From positions 273 through 10,313 of the forward strand of contig JAHZFY010000040.1 of NCBI GenBank assembly GCA_019421105.1: a stretch of DNA of 10,041 nucleotides, read 5' to 3'. Below, in pieces: positions 1-4,991 of the stretch. The first letter of the stretch is position 1. Each line of letters begins with the position of its first letter. The position numbers were made by a program, and so were the translations under genes. The notes beneath the pieces were generated by a model. That model was not told where the DNA came from, searched no databases, and saw only the letters and a program-made list of their open reading frames with translations. The DNA comes from a bacterium. Lineage in GTDB: Bacteria; Bacillota_I; Bacilli_A; RFN20; CAG-826.

Positions 1-114
1 ACAGTCATGGCCATCATTGCGGTTGCCTTAGCAGCGGTGATCATCTATCGTTTGTTTTTATCAGGAGAAGGATCTGCTTCCATACCAGGTGGTTGGAAAT
101 TTACTTGGGAATAA
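1..114 (+). CDS. C-terminal end of an unidentified membrane protein (partial)
   Basis: The frame is open from base 1 and ends in TAA at 112-114, giving 37 residues. Residues 2-20 form one hydrophobic segment rich in Ala, Ile and Val. It is followed by Arg-Leu-Phe and a short polar tail ending Gly-Gly-Trp-Lys-Phe-Thr-Trp-Glu. This fits the last transmembrane helix and cytoplasmic or external tail of a membrane protein, but too little is present to name it. The radC start overlaps its stop (TAATG), so the two genes are probably co-transcribed and translationally coupled. The fragment is about 45% GC, counted over 1-110, against about 30% in the start of radC, so its codon use differs from its neighbour. 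The reading frame is convincing; the function is unknown. Confidence 0.6.
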   Translation, partial: TVMAIIAVALAAVIIYRLFLSGEGSASIPGGWKFTWE

Positions 115-803
115 TGGGAAGAATTTGTGACATTATAAAAAGTCAAAGACCTAGAGAAAAAGCATTAAGATATGGCATAGATAAGTTAAGCGATTACGAA
201 TTGCTTGCGATTTTAATCGGCAGTGGAACAAAAAATCATTCGGCATTAGATATAAGTTGCGATTTAATAAATACATTTAATGGGATGGATAAATTGATAT
301 TTACTGAATATAAAAACATTACCAAATTTAAGGGAATGTCAATTGTAAAATCAATTCAACTCATCGCCAGTTTTGAACTTATAAAAAGATATCACGACAC
401 GATTATTTTTGATGAAAAAATTCTTTCTAAAGATATAGAAAACATTTTAATCAAGTATCATATCCTGCATAAACGTGATAAAAAAGAGCATTTTTATATT
501 GTCGCCTTAAACAAAAATAAGACGATATCTTTTGAAAAAGAATTTTATATTGGCACAAAAAACAAAACCATTGTATCTATTGAAGAAATAGTAAATTTTC
601 TTAAACAAAATAATATATATTATTTTATTCTAATTCATAATCATCCTAATAACTTAACTTTTCCGTCGGATTACGATATAATTTTTACCGATGAATTATC
701 TAAAAAATGCAAAGATGAACAAATCAAGTTGATCAATCACTACATTTTAGCTGATAATCGAGTCATTTCCATTTTGCAAAATAATGTCAGTAAAACCATT
801 TGA
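114..803 (+). CDS. radC: RadC family protein (JAB/MPN domain, UPF0758)
   Basis: This 229-residue protein has the RadC layout. The N-terminal motif RPREKALRYGIDKLSDYELL lies at residues 12-31 and is followed by ILIGSGT. A helix-hairpin-helix-like stretch lies near 68-90. The C-terminal JAB domain contains the metal-site pattern HNH (175-177), then seven residues, Ser185, two residues and Asp188, with a candidate Glu158 upstream. The family is linked to DNA repair and recombination by name and by its fold, but its biochemical role is unsettled. Some consensus positions are degenerate: the usual HNHPSG reads HNHPNN, and the late DHxI motif reads NHYI. I chose ATG 114 because it gives the typical MGRICDIIK beginning and overlaps the previous stop (TAATG). 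An in-frame TTG at 93 would add seven unrelated residues. The stop is TGA, 801-803. The family assignment is secure; activity is uncertain. Confidence 0.9.
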   Translation: MGRICDIIKSQRPREKALRYGIDKLSDYELLAILIGSGTKNHSALDISCDLINTFNGMDKLIFTEYKNITKFKGMSIVKSIQLIASFELIKRYHDTIIFDEKILSKDIENILIKYHILHKRDKKEHFYIVALNKNKTISFEKEFYIGTKNKTIVSIEEIVNFLKQNNIYYFILIHNHPNNLTFPSDYDIIFTDELSKKCKDEQIKLINHYILADNRVISILQNNVSKTI

Positions 804-828
804 CATCCATATAACTATATGTTATATT
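800..828 (+). promoter_or_regulatory. Promoter of the rplU-prp-rpmA operon
   Basis: A perfect -35 box TTGACA (800-805) is followed after exactly 17 bases by TATATT (823-828), with an extended -10 TG at 820-821. This is a near-consensus vegetative sigma-factor promoter, as expected for a ribosomal protein operon. The -35 box overlaps the radC stop codon (801-803). Initiation is predicted near 834-836, which leaves a leader of about 100 bases before rplU. Confidence 0.8.
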
Positions 829-938
829 ACGTACGTTGTCGCCTCACGAGCTACAACCGCATTGAAAAGGTCATATAAAACCAAGTGGTTACCTTAAAAG
901 CGAGTCATAAGTGAACTAAAGAAAAAAGGAGGGACATT
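829..938 (+). promoter_or_regulatory. Structured 5' leader of rplU (L21-leader-like autoregulatory RNA)
   Basis: Two hairpins can be drawn by eye. The first pairs GTTGT (835-839) with ACAAC (853-857) and GC (841-842) with GC (850-851) around the loop CTCACGA. The second pairs AAGGT (867-871) with ACCTT (891-895) and, across a seven-base bulge on the 5' side, AACC (879-882) with GGTT (887-890) around the loop AAGT. CGC (858-860) can also pair with GCG (900-902) to enclose the second hairpin. Low-GC Gram-positive bacteria have a described L21 leader family in front of rplU-rpmA. Position and architecture suggest this is a member, which would let excess ribosomal protein repress the operon. The loop bases TCAC (844-847) could pair with GTGA (911-914) as a pseudoknot. 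No covariance search was run. Confidence 0.65.
926..933 (+). promoter_or_regulatory. Strong ribosome binding site of rplU
   Basis: AAGGAGGG lies five bases before ATG 939. It is the longest Shine-Dalgarno match in the window and fits the high translation demand of a ribosomal protein gene. It also shows that this organism uses ordinary Shine-Dalgarno initiation, which makes its absence at recJ and the lipoprotein gene notable. Confidence 0.85.
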
Positions 939-1247
939 ATGTACGCAATTATTGAAACTGGCGGAAAACAAGTTCGCGTTGAAGTTGGACAAAAAATCTA
1001 TGTTGAAAAACTTGATGTAGAAGCTGGTGCTACTTACACATTCGACAAAGTCTTACTTGTCGCTGATAAAAAAGCTAAAGTCGGTAGCCCATATGTTAAA
1101 AACGCAACAGTCAGTGCCAAAGTTGAAAAACACGGTTTAGGCAAAAAAATCAGAATCTATAAGTACAAGGCTAAACACAATGAACGTAAAACACAAGGTC
1201 ATCGTCAACCTTATACTTGCTTAATCATCGAAGCAATTAACGCTTAA
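939..1247 (+). CDS. rplU: Large-subunit ribosomal protein bL21
   Basis: The 102-residue product has the normal length for L21, which binds 23S rRNA in the 50S subunit. It opens with the family signature YAIIETGGKQVRVEVGQ (residues 2-18). It continues with the strand YTFDKVLLVADKKAKVGSPY and the basic segment GKKIRIYKYKAKHNERKTQGHRQPYT, and ends in a short strand, CLIIEAI. It is the first gene of the operon rplU-prp-rpmA, behind a strong promoter, a structured leader and a strong ribosome binding site. The gap to prp is a single base (TAA T ATG), so prp is probably translated by re-initiation. There is nothing unusual in the protein itself. Confidence 0.98.
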   Translation: MYAIIETGGKQVRVEVGQKIYVEKLDVEAGATYTFDKVLLVADKKAKVGSPYVKNATVSAKVEKHGLGKKIRIYKYKAKHNERKTQGHRQPYTCLIIEAINA

Positions 1248-1248
1248 T

Positions 1249-1551
1249 ATGATTAAAATTCAAATTATTAGAGAAGGTCAAAATTTTAAATCTTTAAAAG
1301 TTAGTGGCCATGCAAATTATGATGAGTATGGCAAAGACTTAGTGTGCGCTGGTGTATCTAGTGTTATAACAGGTGGCATCAACTCAATAAAAGATAAAAA
1401 GCAATTCCAATTGACTCTTGAAGAAGGGTTAGCGGAAATCAATTTGATTGGAACCTTGTCTAGTTATGATGAGGCAGTTATCAATACGATAATTACTTCA
1501 CTAGAAACTATTGAGGATTCTTATCCACAATACGTAAAAATTAAAAAGTAA
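1249..1551 (+). CDS. prp: Ribosomal-processing cysteine protease Prp (YsxB family)
   Basis: This 100-residue protein carries the Prp signature: SGHANY with His21, then DLVCAGVSSVITGG with Cys33. These correspond to the catalytic His and Cys described for the Staphylococcus aureus enzyme, which are 12 residues apart as here. Prp removes the N-terminal extension of ribosomal protein L27, and the L27 encoded next door has exactly such an extension. The gene sits between rplU and rpmA, the usual place in Firmicutes and related bacteria. It starts one base after the rplU stop with no clear Shine-Dalgarno sequence, so translational coupling to rplU is likely. The family was formerly annotated as DUF464/YsxB. 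Confidence 0.93.
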   Translation: MIKIQIIREGQNFKSLKVSGHANYDEYGKDLVCAGVSSVITGGINSIKDKKQFQLTLEEGLAEINLIGTLSSYDEAVINTIITSLETIEDSYPQYVKIKK

Positions 1552-1567
1552 AGAAAGGATGTGCATT

Positions 1568-1855
1568 ATGATGATGTTTAAATTAAACCTTCAACTCTTT
1601 GCTTCTAAAAAGGGTGTCGGTTCAACTAAAAACGGCCGTGATTCTGAATCTAAAAGATTAGGTGCTAAAAAAGCTGACGGACAATACGCATCCGCTGGAA
1701 GTATTATTTATAGACAAAGAGGAACAAAAATTTATCCTGGTCTTAATACCAAAAAAGGCGGAGATGATACGATTTTTGCTACTAAAGCTGGTATTGTTAA
1801 ATACGAAAGATTTGGCAAAAGCAAAACTCGTGTTAATGTAATTGAAGCAGAATAA
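1568..1855 (+). CDS. rpmA: Large-subunit ribosomal protein bL27, with cleavable N-terminal extension
   Basis: The protein is 95 residues from ATG 1568. L27 lies near the peptidyl-transferase centre, and its mature N-terminus reaches toward the tRNA ends. The core motif ASKKGVGSTKNGRDS begins at Ala12 and is followed by the conserved GSIIYRQRGTKIYPG and the KYERFGKSKTRVNV region. Residues 1-11 form an extension ending LNLQLF, which matches the Prp cleavage site (canonical LNLQFF before Ala) except Leu for Phe at the second-to-last position, so cleavage after Phe11 is predicted. Start choice: there are three consecutive ATGs (1568, 1571, 1574). The ATG at 1559 overlaps the Shine-Dalgarno AAAGGAT (1554-1560) itself and is unlikely. 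From 1568 the spacing is about 8 bases. An intrinsic terminator follows. Confidence 0.96.
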   Translation: MMMFKLNLQLFASKKGVGSTKNGRDSESKRLGAKKADGQYASAGSIIYRQRGTKIYPGLNTKKGGDDTIFATKAGIVKYERFGKSKTRVNVIEAE

Positions 1856-1872
1856 AAAAGGTAAAAATTAAT

Positions 1873-1899
1873 AAAGACCACTTAATTGTGGTCTTTTTT
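1873..1899 (+). terminator. Intrinsic terminator of the rplU operon
   Basis: A nine-base stem, AAAGACCAC (1873-1881) with GTGGTCTTT (1888-1896), closes a TTAATT loop. A T-run at 1894-1899 follows. It lies 17 bases after the rpmA stop and should end the ribosomal operon. Confidence 0.92.
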
Positions 1900-1902
1900 G
1901 TT

Positions 1903-1917
1903 GATAATTAATATAAT
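1903..1917 (+). promoter_or_regulatory. Probable promoter of obg, directly behind the terminator
   Basis: Two -10 candidates lie just after the terminator T-run: GATAAT (1903-1908), preceded by TG at 1899-1900 one base further away than usual, and a perfect TATAAT (1912-1917). The -35 regions are poor and would lie inside the terminator stem. From TATAAT, initiation would fall near 1924 and leave a leader of about 11 bases with only a weak AGG (1924-1926) as ribosome binding site. A promoter here is expected because the terminator separates obg from rpmA. Which box is used cannot be settled by eye. Confidence 0.5.
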
Positions 1918-1934
1918 TAATATAGGTAGAAATT

Positions 1935-3209
1935 ATGTTTATAGACCAAAGTAAAATTGAAGTAAGATCAGGAAAAGGCGGAGATGGCATGATAGCCTTT
2001 TTAAGAGAAAAATTTATGCCGAATGGTGGACCTTCTGGCGGAAACGGCGGAAGAGGCGCTTCCATTATTTTAAGAGCGAACAAAAATATCAACACGCTTT
2101 TTAATTTTAGACATTCAAAGGTTATCATCGCACCAGATGGTGAAAAAGGTGGTCCTAAAAATAAATATGGCAAATCCATGGATGATGTTTATGTTGATGT
2201 TCCAGTTGGCACAGTTGTTTATTTAGAACCAAATCATGAGTATTTAGGTGATTTAAATGAACACGGCAAAACTTTATTAGTCGCAAAAGGCGGAAGAGGT
2301 GGAAGAGGAAATGCTTGCTTTGCATCCTCGACTAACCGCGCTCCAAAAATTGCGGAAAATGGTGAACCTGGTCAAATTAAAAAGTTAACTCTTGAGTTAA
2401 AATTGCTCGCAGATGTTGGCTTGGTAGGATTTCCTAGCGTTGGTAAGTCGACTTTACTTTCTTTGGTTTCTAATGCAAGACCAGAAATTGCTGAATATGA
2501 ATTTACTACTTTAGAACCTAACTTAGGTGTGGTTGGATTAAAAGATAAACGCAGTTTTGTTATGGCGGATTTGCCAGGTCTAATAAAAGGAGCTCATGCT
2601 GGCAAAGGCTTAGGTCTTAAGTTCTTAAGACATATACAACGCTGTCGCGTCATTGTTCATGTTGTGGCGATGGATGGAATAAGAGATCCATTTGAATCTT
2701 ATAACATCATCAATGAAGAATTAAAAGAATACGGATTTGGTTTGAATAAAAGACCAATGGTGGTGGTTGCATCAAAAATGGATGAAGAAGGAGCAAAAGA
2801 AAGATTTGAGGAATTTAAATCTAAAATCGACGTTCCGATAATTCCAATTTCCGCCTACACAAATGAAAATATCGATAAATTGATTTTAACATGCATGGAT
2901 CTATTAGAAAAAACTCCATTATTTCCAATGTTTGATAAAAATAATGTGGAAGAAGGGGTTAAAGTTTATGAACTACCTTCAAATGGTAAAGGATTTGAAA
3001 TTGTTAAAGAAGATGCTCATACCTTTATCATTCAAGGTGAGCAAATTGAAAAATATTATTTGATGTGCAATATTTCAAGCGATGAAGGAATGTTAAAATT
3101 AATCACTCATCTAAGAAACATTGGTGTCGATGACGAATTAGAAAAAATGGGAGCTCAAGACGGAGACACTGTCAAATTGGTGGACTTTGAGTTTGAGTAT
3201 GTTTCATAA
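1935..3209 (+). CDS. obg: GTPase Obg (50S assembly / stress)
   Basis: This 424-residue protein has the complete three-part Obg layout. The glycine-rich Obg fold occupies about residues 1-158 (GKGGDG, GGPSGGNGGRG and GGRGGRGNACF). The G domain covers about 159-330, with G1 GFPSVGKST (165-173), G2 TT (191-192), G3 DLPG (212-215), G4 SKMD (280-283) and G5 SAY (306-308). A C-terminal OCT domain runs from about 340 to 424. Obg binds GTP slowly, associates with the 50S subunit during assembly and is tied to ppGpp and stress signalling. G4 has Ser where the textbook motif has Asn (NKMD); other Obg proteins also vary here, so I do not read this as loss of function. The gene starts a unit with orf31, ruvA and ruvB. 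The start is the first Met, giving the typical MFIDQ beginning. Confidence 0.97.
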   Translation: MFIDQSKIEVRSGKGGDGMIAFLREKFMPNGGPSGGNGGRGASIILRANKNINTLFNFRHSKVIIAPDGEKGGPKNKYGKSMDDVYVDVPVGTVVYLEPNHEYLGDLNEHGKTLLVAKGGRGGRGNACFASSTNRAPKIAENGEPGQIKKLTLELKLLADVGLVGFPSVGKSTLLSLVSNARPEIAEYEFTTLEPNLGVVGLKDKRSFVMADLPGLIKGAHAGKGLGLKFLRHIQRCRVIVHVVAMDGIRDPFESYNIINEELKEYGFGLNKRPMVVVASKMDEEGAKERFEEFKSKIDVPIIPISAYTNENIDKLILTCMDLLEKTPLFPMFDKNNVEEGVKVYELPSNGKGFEIVKEDAHTFIIQGEQIEKYYLMCNISSDEGMLKLITHLRNIGVDDELEKMGAQDGDTVKLVDFEFEYVS

Positions 3210-3304
3210 TGAAAAATAAGTTAGATATTTCTATTATTGCATCACTTGCAACCTGTCTTATCGGTTTGCTTATCTTAATATTGTTTATACTTGTCAATCA
3301 ATGA
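3209..3304 (+). CDS. Small single-span membrane protein, 31 residues
   Basis: ATG 3209 overlaps the obg stop as TAATG, and the frame closes with TGA at 3302-3304. The product starts MKNKLD, then has one long hydrophobic helix from about residue 7 to 29 (Ile, Leu, Ala, Gly and one Cys at 16), and ends VNQ. The basic N-terminus and the uniform hydrophobic stretch fit a small inner-membrane protein with its N-terminus in the cytoplasm. Three things argue that it is real: the exact stop-start overlap with obg, a membrane helix filling the whole frame, and the otherwise odd 103-base gap between obg and ruvA in a tightly packed operon. The ruvA Shine-Dalgarno GAGGT (3303-3307) overlaps its stop. 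There is no strong ribosome binding site of its own, so coupling to obg is inferred. I do not recognise the family; function unknown. Confidence 0.6.
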   Translation: MKNKLDISIIASLATCLIGLLILILFILVNQ

Positions 3305-3312
3305 GGTAATTT

Positions 3313-3867
3313 ATGTATTATTATTTAAAAGGAAGCGTTGTGGCTATTTTACAAAATAGTTTAGTGATCGATGTTAATAATGTCGGTTACGAAGTAATTG
3401 TCTCTAGACCATTAGAATTTCAAAACGGTCAAGACATCACTTTATACACCCATTTAGTTGTAAGAGAAGATGACCAATATATGGTTGGATTTTCTTCAAT
3501 TTTAGAAAAACAAGCTTTTTTATCGTTGATTGGAGTAAAAGGGATTGGACCAAAAATAGCTATTAATGCATTATCTGCGACTACGCCAGAAATGCTGATG
3601 AAAGCTATATCATCTAACAATATTGCTTATTTAAAAAAACTACCTGGTATCGGTGGAAAAGCGGCTGCTCAAATCATTTTGGATTTGAAAGGACAATTAA
3701 CAGGGGAAAAAGGCAATCCAGATCAATATGAAGATGTCAAAGAAGCATTAAAACAACTAGGCTTTAAAATGGCTCAAATTGATCGTGTATTAGCAGAAAT
3801 TAACATCGAAGGCGGAACTAATGAAGAAATATTAGCAGTCGCTCTTAAAAAGATGAGGAAAAAATAA
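3313..3867 (+). CDS. ruvA: Holliday junction branch migration protein RuvA
   Basis: This 184-residue protein is slightly shorter than the common 190-205. Domain I is the N-terminal OB fold (MYYYLKGSVVAI through about residue 62, including YTHLVVREDDQYMVGF). Domain II has the two helix-hairpin-helix motifs, LIGVKGIGPKIAINAL at 72-87 and LKKLPGIGGKAAAQIILDLK at 107-126. Domain III at the C-terminus (YEDVKEALKQLGF to ALKKMRKK) is the part that contacts RuvB. RuvA tetramers hold the four-way junction flat while RuvB rings pump DNA. The Shine-Dalgarno GAGGT sits at 3303-3307, five bases before the ATG. Only two bases separate its stop from ruvB. The Holliday junction resolvase is not in this window. 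Confidence 0.97.
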   Translation: MYYYLKGSVVAILQNSLVIDVNNVGYEVIVSRPLEFQNGQDITLYTHLVVREDDQYMVGFSSILEKQAFLSLIGVKGIGPKIAINALSATTPEMLMKAISSNNIAYLKKLPGIGGKAAAQIILDLKGQLTGEKGNPDQYEDVKEALKQLGFKMAQIDRVLAEINIEGGTNEEILAVALKKMRKK

Positions 3868-3869
3868 TT

Positions 3870-4940
3870 ATGTCAAGAATAATGGATGCACACAGCAATG
3901 AAAACGAAATAAAAGATGAAATTACTTTAAGACCCCAAAGACTAGATGAATATGTTGGTCAAGAAGATTTGAAAAGTAATTTACGTGTTTTTATTGGCGC
4001 AGCTTTAAATCGTAAAGAAACATTGGACCATTGCTTATTTTATGGTCCACCTGGTTTAGGTAAGACAACTTTAGCTTATGTCATAGCTAATGAGATGCAT
4101 GGACCAATTAGAGTTGTTTCAGGACCTTCAATTGAAAAACCAGGTGATTTAGCCACGATTTTAACTGATCTAGAACCTGGCGAAATTTTATTTATAGATG
4201 AAATACATCGTCTTCCTCGTGTAGTTGAAGAGATTTTATATCAGGCGATGGAAGATTTTTCTATTTCTTTAGTAATAAATAAAGATACGAGCGCAAAGAC
4301 TTTAACGGTTGTTTTATCACCTTTTACCTTAATAGGTGCAACTACAAGGGCGGGGGATTTAACCTCACCTTTAAGAGCAAGATTTGGAATTTCAGAAAAA
4401 ATCAATTTTTATACAGTTGATGAAATTCAAAAAATTATTATTAGAACTGCAAAAGTTTTTAATTGTTCCATCGATGAAAAAGCATCTTATGAGATTGCAA
4501 AAAGATCAAGAGGAACGCCAAGAATTGCAAATAGATTATTTAAAAGAGTCAGAGACTTCGCTAATTTTGAAGGCGAAAATGATATTACGCTTGCCCACGC
4601 TTTAAAAGCATTGACCGCTTTAAAAGTCGATGGTGTTGGCTTAGATGATGTTGATATTAGATACCTTTTGACTATTATTGACCGTTTTAAAGGCGGTCCA
4701 GTCGGTTTAGAAGCTATTGCTTCTGCAATTGGAGAAGAAACTACTAACCTTGAAGATGTTTACGAGCCATATTTGATTCAAATTGGCTTTGTAAATAGAA
4801 CACCAAAAGGAAGAGTGGTCAGCGAAAAAGCATATAAACATTTGAAAAAATCTCATTGTTTTAATGTTTTTTATGGTTTAAAAAATTTATATAATAAAAA
4901 AACATTGAATTATATATATAATTGTAGTAAATTAAATTAG
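3870..4940 (+). CDS. ruvB: Holliday junction DNA helicase RuvB, with unusual C-terminal tail
   Basis: This 356-residue AAA+ motor of the RuvAB branch migration complex has Walker A GPPGLGKTT (59-67), Walker B LFIDEIH (107-113), sensor 1 GATTRAG (156-162), the arginine-finger region SPLRARFG (166-173) and the sensor 2 region SRGTPRIANRL (213-223). The C-terminal winged helix contains GGPVGLEAIASAIGEE (275-290) and ends with KGRVVSEKAYKHL (313-325). RuvB proteins usually stop close to this point. Here about 31 further residues follow, rich in Asn, Tyr, Lys and Phe, encoded by DNA that is almost pure A+T (about 4858-4940). The tail may be read-through of former intergenic DNA after loss of a stop. 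The Shine-Dalgarno GAGGAA (3855-3860) lies inside the end of ruvA. No clear terminator follows. Confidence 0.96.
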   Translation: MSRIMDAHSNENEIKDEITLRPQRLDEYVGQEDLKSNLRVFIGAALNRKETLDHCLFYGPPGLGKTTLAYVIANEMHGPIRVVSGPSIEKPGDLATILTDLEPGEILFIDEIHRLPRVVEEILYQAMEDFSISLVINKDTSAKTLTVVLSPFTLIGATTRAGDLTSPLRARFGISEKINFYTVDEIQKIIIRTAKVFNCSIDEKASYEIAKRSRGTPRIANRLFKRVRDFANFEGENDITLAHALKALTALKVDGVGLDDVDIRYLLTIIDRFKGGPVGLEAIASAIGEETTNLEDVYEPYLIQIGFVNRTPKGRVVSEKAYKHLKKSHCFNVFYGLKNLYNKKTLNYIYNCSKLN

Positions 4941-4942
4941 CA

Positions 4943-4971
4943 TTCTTTGGATGTGTTTATTTAATTATAAT
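4943..4971 (+). promoter_or_regulatory. Probable promoter of secDF
   Basis: TTCTTT (4943-4948) and a perfect TATAAT (4966-4971) are separated by 17 bases, in the 51-base gap between ruvB and the secDF start. Initiation near 4978 would leave a very short leader that barely includes the Shine-Dalgarno sequence AAAAGGAA (4975-4982). The -35 box is weak. Other TATAAT strings at 4890-4895 and 4917-4922, inside the AT-rich ruvB tail, could serve instead and would give a longer leader. With no terminator behind ruvB, read-through from the obg unit is also possible. Confidence 0.45.
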
Positions 4972-4991
4972 TGGAAAAGGAACTGATAATT

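Noticed and set aside
93..113. TTG 93 as an alternative start of radC
   Set aside because: It would add seven residues with no family match and overlap the upstream gene by 22 bases. ATG 114 gives the usual RadC beginning and the common TAATG overlap.
829..836. Palindrome ACGTACGT just after the rplU -10 box as an operator
   Set aside because: It is short, occurs only once, and lies in the expected initiation region; nothing else supports a repressor site.
1559..1567. ATG 1559 as the start of rpmA
   Set aside because: It lies within the Shine-Dalgarno sequence itself; the ATGs at 1568-1576 have workable spacing and give the normal short L27 extension.
1868..2179. Open reading frame of 103 codons on the minus strand across the start of obg
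   Set aside because: It is the antisense of the glycine-rich Obg domain (hence its Pro-rich product) and runs through the terminator. It resembles no protein I know.
280..2788. Obg G4 motif SKMD instead of NKMD as a sign of lost GTP specificity
   Set aside because: The codons lie at about 2772-2783. Other Obg proteins also replace this Asn (for example with Thr) and the rest of the G domain is intact, so it is normal family variation.
4908..4923. Perfect 16-base AT palindrome as a ruvB terminator or operator
   Set aside because: It has no G-C pairs and no T-run, lies inside the ruvB frame and is expected by chance in such AT-rich sequence.
4971..4991. TTG 4971 as the start of secDF
   Set aside because: It precedes the Shine-Dalgarno sequence and falls at the -10 box. 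ATG 4992 gives a typical MRRF N-terminus before TM1.
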